A stretch of DNA of 64,000 nucleotides, taken from NCBI GenBank assembly GCA_038110535.1, contig JAYNJW010000007.1, forward strand, positions 1 through 64,000, read 5' to 3'. The number at the start of each line of letters is the position of its first letter. Positions within the stretch are counted from its first letter, which is position 1. This document shows, one piece after another, positions 43,978 through 51,373 of the stretch. Origin of the DNA: Chordibacter sp038110535. Its GTDB lineage: Bacteria; Verrucomicrobiota; Verrucomicrobiia; Opitutales; Seribacteraceae. Under the pieces are notes generated by a model. The model saw only the letters and a list, made by a program, of their open reading frames with translations. It had not been told where the DNA came from and did no database searches. Position numbers and translations under genes: made by a program.

Positions 43978-45524
43978 ATGATTTTCCAGTCCATCGAACT
44001 GTTTGGTGGATCAAGAGGGATCTTCGGATATCGGACAATCACTGCCTCCATTTTGCCACGCAGTCATCTAAGGAAGTCATCCCTTTTTTCTGCTGGGAGC
44101 CCGATATTTTAGAGGCCGAGGATTACGGAACTTTTCATTTGCAAGCTCAATGGCAGGGCCTGCGTGGGTTGTCCGCAAGTTTGCGTAAACGGGGTTCGGG
44201 AATAATCGAACGGTCAGGTGAGGTGGTCGATCAGTTGAACAAGCTCTATCGAAAACTTCCCTTTCAGCGAATTCGCTCCTACCAGGAAACTGGAAATGAT
44301 CGAACATTCTCCCGGGACCGGGCGGTCCGTTGCTGGTGTAAGGAAAACGGGGTGGAATGGATTGAGCATCCTGGGTCGACGGTGCTCCGGGGAATGTCTG
44401 CAGAAGAAAAGCGCCGGAAGCATCCCCAAAGCCGGCGTGGAAGACTGGCGGTTTTGCCCATTCCTGAAAATCTTCTACCACCTAAGGATCAATCGTTCTT
44501 TGCCAATCCGATGAACTGGAGGGAATTGCAATCTGTATTTCCCCAATTTTCTGTGCCGTTATCCCCCCATCTTCAAACCGTGAATGAACAAAGTGCCTGG
44601 GATACGATTGGTTCGTTTTTGCAGGAGCGCGGGGTTGCCTATTCGGGGGGTATTTCATCTCCTAACTCTGCTTTTTTTGCGGGCTCGCGTCTTTCTCCCC
44701 ATCTCGCATGGGGTACGATTAGTTTGGGAAGCGTATTCCGTGCACTGGACCGGAAGCGCGAGGAATTGAGTGCCATAGAGGGACCCAACCGTTGGAGACG
44801 AAGTTTGCATGCATTCGAATCTCGCCTGCACTGGCGGGATCATTTTATCCAGCGGTTGGAGGGTTGTCCGCAGATGGAATTTTCCGCCCTCAATCCTGCC
44901 TTTGACACGATCGAATATAAGGATGAGCCCCAGTTGCTTGAGGCGTGGATGGAGGGGCGAACCGGGTATCCATTGGTAGATGCATGCATGCGTTGCCTGG
45001 CGCAAACGGGATTTCTTAATTTTCGGATGCGGGCAATGGTGGTAAGTTTTGCCTGCTTTGGTCTGCATCTTTCTTGGCGAACGGTGCATGGTCCACTAGC
45101 TCGGTTTTTTTTAGATTACGAACCCGGGATTCATCTTTCCCAGTTACAGATGCAGGCCGGAGTAACCGGGATAAACGCCATCCGGGTGTACAGTCCCTGC
45201 AAGCAGTTTTTGGATCACGATTCTGAGGGTAGGTTTGTAAAAACGTGGATCCCGGAGTTGAGGGATCGTACGCCAGTTGAAATTGCCCACGCAGGGGAAG
45301 TAAGACTGCCGGGGTATCCTTTTCCGATCATCGATTTAAAGCAACAGGCCAAGAAAATGAAGGACCTCATCTTTACAGTCCGAAAAAGTGTTATTGGGAA
45401 ACAATCTGCCCGCGAGGTTTTACAAAGACATGGTTCACGCAAGGGCAGTGAGATAAATAGGCGAAAGAAAAGTAATGTGTCAGCTTCCGGGCAGCTTGTC
45501 TTGTTCAAAGACCAAGCCCTGTGA
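43956..45524 (+). CDS. Photolyase/cryptochrome-family flavoprotein
   Basis: A 522-residue FAD-binding photolyase-family protein. The N-terminal antenna domain starts VWWIKRDLRISDNHCL, and the HEETG-equivalent is RSYQETGND. The FAD-binding part has SRLSPHLAWGTIS, SRLHWRDHF and a C-terminal LDYEPGIHLSQLQMQAG block, not the NWQW-type of CPD photolyases. This pattern belongs to the bacterial group of FAD-binding photolyase-like proteins of unclear function. The start is ambiguous: ATG 43956 overlaps the DUF2256 gene by 22 bp, TTG 43974 by 4 bp. Whether it repairs CPD or 6-4 lesions or signals light is open. Confidence 0.9.
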   Translation: MPSITGLNDFPVHRTVWWIKRDLRISDNHCLHFATQSSKEVIPFFCWEPDILEAEDYGTFHLQAQWQGLRGLSASLRKRGSGIIERSGEVVDQLNKLYRKLPFQRIRSYQETGNDRTFSRDRAVRCWCKENGVEWIEHPGSTVLRGMSAEEKRRKHPQSRRGRLAVLPIPENLLPPKDQSFFANPMNWRELQSVFPQFSVPLSPHLQTVNEQSAWDTIGSFLQERGVAYSGGISSPNSAFFAGSRLSPHLAWGTISLGSVFRALDRKREELSAIEGPNRWRRSLHAFESRLHWRDHFIQRLEGCPQMEFSALNPAFDTIEYKDEPQLLEAWMEGRTGYPLVDACMRCLAQTGFLNFRMRAMVVSFACFGLHLSWRTVHGPLARFFLDYEPGIHLSQLQMQAGVTGINAIRVYSPCKQFLDHDSEGRFVKTWIPELRDRTPVEIAHAGEVRLPGYPFPIIDLKQQAKKMKDLIFTVRKSVIGKQSAREVLQRHGSRKGSEINRRKKSNVSASGQLVLFKDQAL

Positions 45525-46512
45525 CCCCTCTGAGGTCACAGCGTAAATCCTCCATAGCTAATAAACCACGAAGCCATTTCTTAGGAACGCCACATCCAAT
45601 GCCAAGGATACTCCCGATGACCACGGCACGGTGGCAATTATCCCCACCGGCCTTGGCATTTTGTAAGAGACTGAGCGAAAAGTCTTCGTGGTATTTCCAT
45701 GCAAAATAAAGGGATGCAACAAAAGATTCAGGGAGATAACAAGCGGTGGACAATTTTTCTCCGACCACCACCCGGTCGGGCAGGTCCGCCCAATTCATAA
45801 ATTTGGCAACTGAAACTCCGGCTATGGGCAGTTCAGAAAGTACTTTGCGGATGGGGGTACCCATAGTGATATGAATAAGAATGCGGGCAAGATCGGCCGC
45901 AGCCCGGATGGCGTACTCGTGGTCGTGAGTTGCCCGGACCAGCGACATGGCATGCTCAATCAGGGTGGCAGGGTCGGTGGTGTCGAGGGCTTCAAGACCA
46001 GCGAGTAGTCCGGGGATCAAACTGAGTGCCCCGATGTGCAGATCGGCAGAGGCACAGGAATGCAGGGATTTTCCCCGCGCATAGTGAGTGAAGAAATTAC
46101 GGTGGTATTCTTCAGCATAAGTATCCTGATGCCAACCGGGTGTGAGCATGACCTCGGCGTAGCGGCACAGCCAAGAATCCAGATCGTATTCACCCCGTAA
46201 AATGATCCAGAGATACAGTTCAACAGCGAGTTTCAGGTTGAGTGTATTCTCACCTGCACGGAGATGCTGGTGGTAATGTACCCCCCGTTTCCCCCAATGT
46301 TTTGCCTGATCATGAAGGATGTCTGCTTTCGGACCGATCGGTTGGTATGATGATCTCCAGAGGATACTGTCCGGATGGGGGTTGCGGGGCGGCAGGTAAT
46401 CGACGAAGTCTCCGTAGTCTTGGTCTAGTGCGTCCCGGTTATAGTACCAATGGACCGGCATGGCGATCGCATCACCAACTAGGGAACCAAGAAATCCGTT
46501 TTGCAAGCTCAC
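45505..46512 (-). CDS. ADP-ribosylglycohydrolase-family protein
   Basis: A 335-residue cytosolic enzyme of the DraG/ARH fold. SLVGDAIAMPVHWYY at the N-terminus and NAKAGGDNCHRAVVIGSILG near the C-terminus are the two Mg-binding regions with the conserved acidic residues; THDHEYAIRAAADLARIL lies between. It may remove ADP-ribose from proteins or small molecules; some family members act on other substrates. No ADP-ribosyltransferase is adjacent. It converges on the photolyase gene with a 20-bp overlap of stop regions. Confidence 0.9.
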   Translation of the reverse strand: MSLQNGFLGSLVGDAIAMPVHWYYNRDALDQDYGDFVDYLPPRNPHPDSILWRSSYQPIGPKADILHDQAKHWGKRGVHYHQHLRAGENTLNLKLAVELYLWIILRGEYDLDSWLCRYAEVMLTPGWHQDTYAEEYHRNFFTHYARGKSLHSCASADLHIGALSLIPGLLAGLEALDTTDPATLIEHAMSLVRATHDHEYAIRAAADLARILIHITMGTPIRKVLSELPIAGVSVAKFMNWADLPDRVVVGEKLSTACYLPESFVASLYFAWKYHEDFSLSLLQNAKAGGDNCHRAVVIGSILGIGCGVPKKWLRGLLAMEDLRCDLRGVTGLGL

Positions 46513-46539
46513 TCAAACATTCATAGAAAGGTTGGCTGA

Positions 46540-47508
46540 ATGGACAAATTGGCAATGGGTAAAAACCACTCAAGCAGGGCAAGTATGCCCTTGTTTTATG
46601 ATGAGATATATTCTTCTGGTCTCGACCGAACCGCCCGCTTCCCCGTCGATCGATATTCTCGTATCGCTGAGCAAATTAAACGGGACGACAGGGATGAGCT
46701 TATTGAATTAAGGTGCCCGCGTGCTGCCACCCGGGAAGAAATTTTATTAGTCCATGATGTAGATTATGTGGATCGCTTCCTTGCTCAAAAATTACACGAG
46801 GATGAAATGAGACGAATAGGATTGCGCCCATGGAAGCCGGAAATTGTCGAGCGAACCCTGCGTTTGGTCGGTGGAGCAATGGACGGGTTGGATTTATTGT
46901 TCATGGGCGAACCCTTGGCTGGAAATATGGCGGGTGGTACTCATCATGCTTTTCGGGCAGAGGGTGCCGGATATTGTATCTTTAATGATCTGGCGATTTG
47001 TGCAGAAGTTGCCCGCAGGCGTGGACAGGCAAAATCGATTTTGGTACTGGACCTCGATGTTCACCAGGGAGATGGAACGGCGGAAATTTTTCAGGGGGAT
47101 GCGGGGGTTTTTACCGTTTCGATCCATGGGCAGGACAATTTTCCTTTTCGAAAAAAATCCAGCGATCTCGATATCGGGCTATCCAAAGGGGCGGGAGATG
47201 AGGAATTTCTAGATGTACTTGACCGAGTGCTCCTGCAGTTATCGGGCTATTCCTTTGACCTCCTCTTTTTTCAGGCCGGAGTGGATGGGTTGAAAATGGA
47301 TGGGCTTGGCTTACTCAACTTGTCAAGGGAAGGAATGAGGGAGCGGAATGAGAAAGTGTTCAAGTGGCGCCGTGAACTGGGAATCCCTATGCTCTTATTC
47401 ATGGGTGGTGGCTATTCCGATCCGATTGATCATACGGTTGATGCGTTTGCAGATTTGTTTTTCGGGGCGGCAAAAGAATACCGACTTGCTCGTGCAGGTG
47501 GGGGGTGA
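46540..47508 (+). CDS. Histone deacetylase-family (class II-like) deacetylase
   Basis: A 322-residue arginase/deacetylase-fold enzyme. The catalytic His pair is in AGGTHHAFRAEGAGYCIFND, the zinc ligands in LDLDVHQGDGT (Asp and His) and FFQAGVDGL (Asp), and the glycine-rich end GGGYSD. Bacterial members deacetylate proteins, acetylpolyamines or acetoin-pathway enzymes; the specificity is not readable. The first Met is used; an internal ATG at 46585 (MPLFYDE) is a likely alternative. The start regions of this and the ADP-ribosylglycohydrolase face each other across 27 bp, so the two may share a divergent promoter. Confidence 0.93.
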   Translation: MDKLAMGKNHSSRASMPLFYDEIYSSGLDRTARFPVDRYSRIAEQIKRDDRDELIELRCPRAATREEILLVHDVDYVDRFLAQKLHEDEMRRIGLRPWKPEIVERTLRLVGGAMDGLDLLFMGEPLAGNMAGGTHHAFRAEGAGYCIFNDLAICAEVARRRGQAKSILVLDLDVHQGDGTAEIFQGDAGVFTVSIHGQDNFPFRKKSSDLDIGLSKGAGDEEFLDVLDRVLLQLSGYSFDLLFFQAGVDGLKMDGLGLLNLSREGMRERNEKVFKWRRELGIPMLLFMGGGYSDPIDHTVDAFADLFFGAAKEYRLARAGGG

Positions 47509-47521
47509 GGTTCAGTTCGGT

Positions 47522-48175
47522 TCAATCCTTTTGTTGCGTTTGTAATTGTTCTGGGGGGACTGTTTTTTGTTTGCTGGGCATAAAGCACCGGAGAAACGAA
47601 GAAATAAATAAGCCTAGGTGTAGGCAGGTGGGCAGAGCTGCGGATACTCCCATGATCAGGCCAAAATAGATATTCTTGGCATTTTCCCGTCCGGTTGGAT
47701 CCTGAATGGCCTGAATGGCACGATTGGTGTACTTTGTGCCCCGCTCCGCCAGTTCTTCGGGTGCGGTTTCCCACAGACTGATCATCCATCCACCAAAGGT
47801 AAAGACGAACAACACCCAGAATGTTGCCAACACTGCGATCACCAGATCGAGCGAAAGGTGGAAGATATACTCCGTAGTTTTGGTAGATGCGAGAGCCCGC
47901 CTGATTATCCAGATAGTAATAAAAAAAGAAAGGCTGTCGAATAAGGCACCCAATAGGCCAACTGGGATTTGCAATTTTATATAATGGGCAGCCTCATGGG
48001 TCATCATGTAATGGGGAAAAGCGGTATAGATTGCCCACCAATAGCAGGCGATGTTCAAAAAAATAAAAAAACCAAACAGAATAGGAAAAAAGATTTTGAT
48101 CGATCCACGCCTGCGTTCATAGAGGTCGAGCACTTGGTGCAATGCATCTCGCCAGAGCTTTATGATTCCTTCCAC
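47522..48175 (-). CDS. Unknown membrane protein
   Basis: A 217-residue protein with four hydrophobic segments (IFFPILFGFFIFLNIACYWW first) and cytoplasmic charged ends. The loop HYMMTHEAAHYIKLQIPVG is histidine-rich and could bind metal. The C-terminal tail is Gln/Lys-rich (PEQLQTQQKD). I recognise no family. It converges on the deacetylase gene with a 13-bp gap and is divergent from the NPF-repeat gene. Function unknown. Confidence 0.75.
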   Translation of the reverse strand: MEGIIKLWRDALHQVLDLYERRRGSIKIFFPILFGFFIFLNIACYWWAIYTAFPHYMMTHEAAHYIKLQIPVGLLGALFDSLSFFITIWIIRRALASTKTTEYIFHLSLDLVIAVLATFWVLFVFTFGGWMISLWETAPEELAERGTKYTNRAIQAIQDPTGRENAKNIYFGLIMGVSAALPTCLHLGLFISSFLRCFMPSKQKTVPPEQLQTQQKD

Positions 48176-48225
48176 ACCCCAGTTTTAATTCCATCTTATC
48201 CCAGATACAATCCAGATCTGCTTGA

Positions 48226-49230
48226 TTGAACCAGTCAAAGCCTAGTAAAAGAATGATCGTGAACCAATGGTGCCCAAGAATTTTTTTCCCAAAACTTTGC
48301 GATCTGCTTTTGGTACTTGTGCTTTTATGTGCAGGTTTAGGTCGGGATAGCTGGGCGGATCGAGGAAGGATGGAGGGAATCCTTTCCGCCAAGGGTGATA
48401 CATGGATTGAGGTCTTGGACGACAGGGATTTATCCCACCGTTTTATTCCTCAATGGAGGGGAGAAGGACCAGCAAATGGGGGAGCTTTTGATGAGGAAAT
48501 GATGGAATGTATCAATCAGTTGGTGGTGGGCAACCGGGTAGCGGTCAAATGGGTGCATGACGGGCATCTTCGGGTCCTTGATGCCGATACATTAGTTCCC
48601 AAATATGCGGAGGGTATGTTTATTGGATATCTCTTAAAAACGGGCAAAAGATGGATCGATGTTCAGAATATTGAAGAAGGCAAACCTTGGCGCTTTTATT
48701 TACCCTGGGTGGGGGGATACCCTAGTGAGGGTGGTGGTTATGACCGACAAATTCTCCGGGATTTAGAAAAACATAACCCTACGGACCCACTCAGATTCTA
48801 CTGGAAATACCGAGCTCGTCCAACCGTGGTCTCTGTATACGAAAAATTAAGCGATTCAGTCACCCCTTTCTGGGTGGGGAAAAAACTTCCGGCACCCAAA
48901 CAAATCCGGGCGATTCGACAGCCTCCCAAGTCTGAGTCTGAGCCTTCGCATCAACCAGATGCACCTCCTGCCAGTCCCTTTGATTTGGCCGCCCCGAAAC
49001 CCGCCAGTCCCTTTGACTTGGCCGCCCCGAAAACGAATAATCCATTTGAACAAGCCAGCCCCAAGCCCGCGGGTAATCCATTCGACCAGTCCGAAACGAA
49101 AGAAGCCAAGAGCAGTCCTTTTGAGATGATTCAGTCTCCGGTTCCCCGGCAGATCGATGCTCAGGTGAACCCATTCGAAAATTTACCTCTTCCCCAACCG
49201 AGTCCGTTCGAATTGATGAATCAAAAGTAG
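48226..49230 (+). CDS. Secreted/periplasmic unknown protein with seven NPF/SPF C-terminal repeats
   Basis: A 334-residue protein with a signal peptide (LLLVLVLLCAGLG near residue 30). The N-terminal two-thirds contain two similar ~50-residue units, each with a W-E/P-W-G pattern (RFIPQWRGEGPANGGAF and RFYLPWVGGYPSEGGGY), and look beta-rich. The last ~100 residues are low complexity with seven SPF/NPF blocks (SPFDLAAPK twice, NPFEQASPK, NPFDQSETK, SPFEMIQSP, NPFENLPLP, SPFELMNQK). I recognise no family for the N-terminus. NPF motifs are ligands of EH domains in eukaryotes; whether they mean anything here is unknown. Confidence 0.8.
   Translation: MNQSKPSKRMIVNQWCPRIFFPKLCDLLLVLVLLCAGLGRDSWADRGRMEGILSAKGDTWIEVLDDRDLSHRFIPQWRGEGPANGGAFDEEMMECINQLVVGNRVAVKWVHDGHLRVLDADTLVPKYAEGMFIGYLLKTGKRWIDVQNIEEGKPWRFYLPWVGGYPSEGGGYDRQILRDLEKHNPTDPLRFYWKYRARPTVVSVYEKLSDSVTPFWVGKKLPAPKQIRAIRQPPKSESEPSHQPDAPPASPFDLAAPKPASPFDLAAPKTNNPFEQASPKPAGNPFDQSETKEAKSSPFEMIQSPVPRQIDAQVNPFENLPLPQPSPFELMNQK
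48970..49035 (+). repeat. 33-bp direct repeat coding SPFDLAAPK units
   Basis: Two near-identical 33-bp units (beginning GCCAGTCCCTTTGA at 48970 and at 49003) differ at two or three positions and encode two adjacent 11-residue blocks. They are part of the NPF/SPF tail and could allow slippage-driven length change. Confidence 0.85.
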
Positions 49231-49241
49231 GATCGGTAAGA

Positions 49242-50549
49242 TTACTGGAGATTGGGCATAAAAATGGACGGATCTTTGAACGGATCTTGGGGATCTTCCC
49301 GTATAATCAGATTAAGACCAGATGAAATGGACCATTCCGAAGCCGTGGCATCTCCTGCCTCCCAGAATCGGTGAATCCTTTTCCTTTTTTGAAGGATTCT
49401 TTGCTCCAGGTCCAGGCTGTCTTTTCGAGAAAAACTGCTCCATAAGATGTCCTTGATCTCACCCTTTTCATTGAGGGCTATAATTTCCACCGTAGGAAAT
49501 TTTCCGCTGATCCCTTGCTTCAACGAATCGTTGGCTAAATCGGAAGAAAGAGCAACATCCTTTGCTTTTATTAGGGCCGAGTCGCGGTAGGATTCAAAGT
49601 TTGGATCGAATCGTTCGGGCAGAATCTTTCCCTCGATGTCACGCACGGCCAGTTCAACAATCTCGGATGACCAGACCGGTGCAATTTTTCCTCCCCGCTG
49701 GTCAACACAAAATACTTTAGCAGGCAAATTTTTGGGGTTTCGATAGGAGGGAATTTCAGAAATTGCCAGGTAGCACTCATCTATAGCTTTGGAAAGACCG
49801 TATGCGTTTGGCTCATGCACCGTTTCCAAAGGTTTGTCATCTGGTAAGTAGACAATCAGTCCCTCGGTTCTGGGGTAGTAGCATACTTGATTGCCAATGA
49901 GTCTGCCCATTTCATCAAACCGGCCCTCTTCCTCCAGTAAATCTTCCTTGGATAATCCGGTTTGTCCACGAGGATGAAAGTAGGTGCGGTAAGGACCAAC
50001 CGGTATGCCTTTGGAGAAAGTTGCTTCAAGCCTGATGTTACTGTTCACTGGAATTTCTCCGACATCTAGACCCTCTTCCCGTATTTTCTCAAAGTAACGA
50101 AAAACCTCTGCGTTCGTCAGAGAATAATAAAGGGAAAGATTACCTTCTAATTCGTCCTGGAAATAATTTTTTTGATAGAGGACCTCGCCTGCTTTCCCAT
50201 AGGAAATAAAGGTGCCCTCACGCTTTCCGCGTTCAAAGGATCCGGTCAGTTTCTTCAAGCCGTTGCTTTGCCAGAAAAAGAAAGATCCGTGCCGAAGACC
50301 GTCCACAAATCCGATTTCAAACTTTTTCTGACCATTGGAATATTTTTCTGTGACCCGGGCAAACTTCCAATGACCAACCGGATCTTTCTCCCCGGCCAAA
50401 TACAACCGAAGAATCCCATTTTCATCCTTGCGGTATTCCAGTTTTTCGGTGGTTACCTCCTCCTCTTGGGAACAGCCAGGCATGCAAAGAAGGGCCCCAA
50501 AAAACAAGCAGGTAGTGAGAGGAAAAATATGTGATTTGGTTAATGGCAC
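49242..50549 (-). CDS. MORN-like (YwqK-type) lipoprotein
   Basis: A 435-residue protein with a lipoprotein-type signal ending CMPGC. The section from ~60 to 250 has repeats of the MORN/YwqK form (KYSNGQKKFEIGFVDGLRHGSFFFWQSNG), which in bacteria occur in peptidoglycan-anchored or surface proteins and in toxin-antitoxin annotations. The C-terminal half is not recognisable. The repeats suggest a surface or periplasmic scaffold. It lies downstream of the trypsin-like gene at 50594 on the same strand, with a 44-bp gap. Confidence 0.8.
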   Translation of the reverse strand: MPLTKSHIFPLTTCLFFGALLCMPGCSQEEEVTTEKLEYRKDENGILRLYLAGEKDPVGHWKFARVTEKYSNGQKKFEIGFVDGLRHGSFFFWQSNGLKKLTGSFERGKREGTFISYGKAGEVLYQKNYFQDELEGNLSLYYSLTNAEVFRYFEKIREEGLDVGEIPVNSNIRLEATFSKGIPVGPYRTYFHPRGQTGLSKEDLLEEEGRFDEMGRLIGNQVCYYPRTEGLIVYLPDDKPLETVHEPNAYGLSKAIDECYLAISEIPSYRNPKNLPAKVFCVDQRGGKIAPVWSSEIVELAVRDIEGKILPERFDPNFESYRDSALIKAKDVALSSDLANDSLKQGISGKFPTVEIIALNEKGEIKDILWSSFSRKDSLDLEQRILQKRKRIHRFWEAGDATASEWSISSGLNLIIREDPQDPFKDPSIFMPNLQ

Positions 50550-50593
50550 GATAAGTAATTACCTTTTCTTCAAAACAATGGGCAATGGCAAAT

Positions 50594-51373
50594 TTAGTCG
50601 GTACGCTCCCTGACTTGCTCCGCAATTTCCATTACATCTTTGGCTGGCACGGTAATTACGCCGGATGGTTTGCCCCCTTCTTTTCGAAAAGCAGTAATGC
50701 CAATCCATTGGCCAGAATGATTGAAAACAGGGGTTCCCGGGGTGACATTTTCCACGACGTAATAATCCCGGGGTTTCTCGATAACCGCATTGACCCAGCC
50801 TCGTTGCAGGGTCGATTTACGATAGAGATTGCGTCCCAGTTTTCCCAGTGAAACGACTTCGTCGAGGGCTTGAATCTTGGGTGGATTTGCCGAGTCGAAG
50901 TGAACACTTTGAAAAGACAAAGAATTGCTGGATGAAGTATCCTTCTTGTGTGGACGGATAAAAGCGAGGTCCAGGTCCGCGTCCTTGAGCAAAAAGTCAG
51001 CCTCAATCTCGGTACCATCTGGTCGAAGAATTAAGACCTCTGTGTAGTTGACATTGATATCCCCCGGGGTGCGCATTCTGGAAAGAATGATATCGGTTGG
51101 ATCAACTTTGTTTAAGGAAAGAACAACCAGTCCATCCTCGGCAAGCACGGTGCCCAGGGCTTCGAGTTTTTTTTCGGAAGGCGGGAAACTTCGCCCGCCT
51201 GCACTGACTTCAATCCGCACGGTTACCGAGACCCAGGTCACACAGTCCGATTTTTCGTGGAGAAGATTTCTCCAGATTGAAACCGTGCTCGGTGCGGTTT
51301 CGGCAATGGCCAACCCTGAACAAACCAAGGCTAGGGGGTGGAAAAAAAAAGGAAGTTTTGCCAGGTATTTCAT
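50594..51373 (-). CDS. Degenerate trypsin-like (HtrA-related) protein, catalytically dead
   Basis: A 259-residue secreted protein (signal KYLAKLPFFFHPLALVCSGLAIA) with the S1C fold pattern of HtrA but a broken triad. Where the neighbour has TNHHVAG (His), this has VLSLNKVDP; the Asp block is kept as DLDLAFIR; the Ser block PGNSGGP is replaced by VTPGTPVF before the matching NHSGQWIGI. There is no PDZ domain. It starts with ATG overlapping the stop of the intact HtrA gene (ATGA), so the two are coupled. It probably acts as a substrate-binding or regulatory partner of the active protease. Confidence 0.85.
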   Translation of the reverse strand: MKYLAKLPFFFHPLALVCSGLAIAETAPSTVSIWRNLLHEKSDCVTWVSVTVRIEVSAGGRSFPPSEKKLEALGTVLAEDGLVVLSLNKVDPTDIILSRMRTPGDINVNYTEVLILRPDGTEIEADFLLKDADLDLAFIRPHKKDTSSSNSLSFQSVHFDSANPPKIQALDEVVSLGKLGRNLYRKSTLQRGWVNAVIEKPRDYYVVENVTPGTPVFNHSGQWIGITAFRKEGGKPSGVITVPAKDVMEIAEQVRERTD

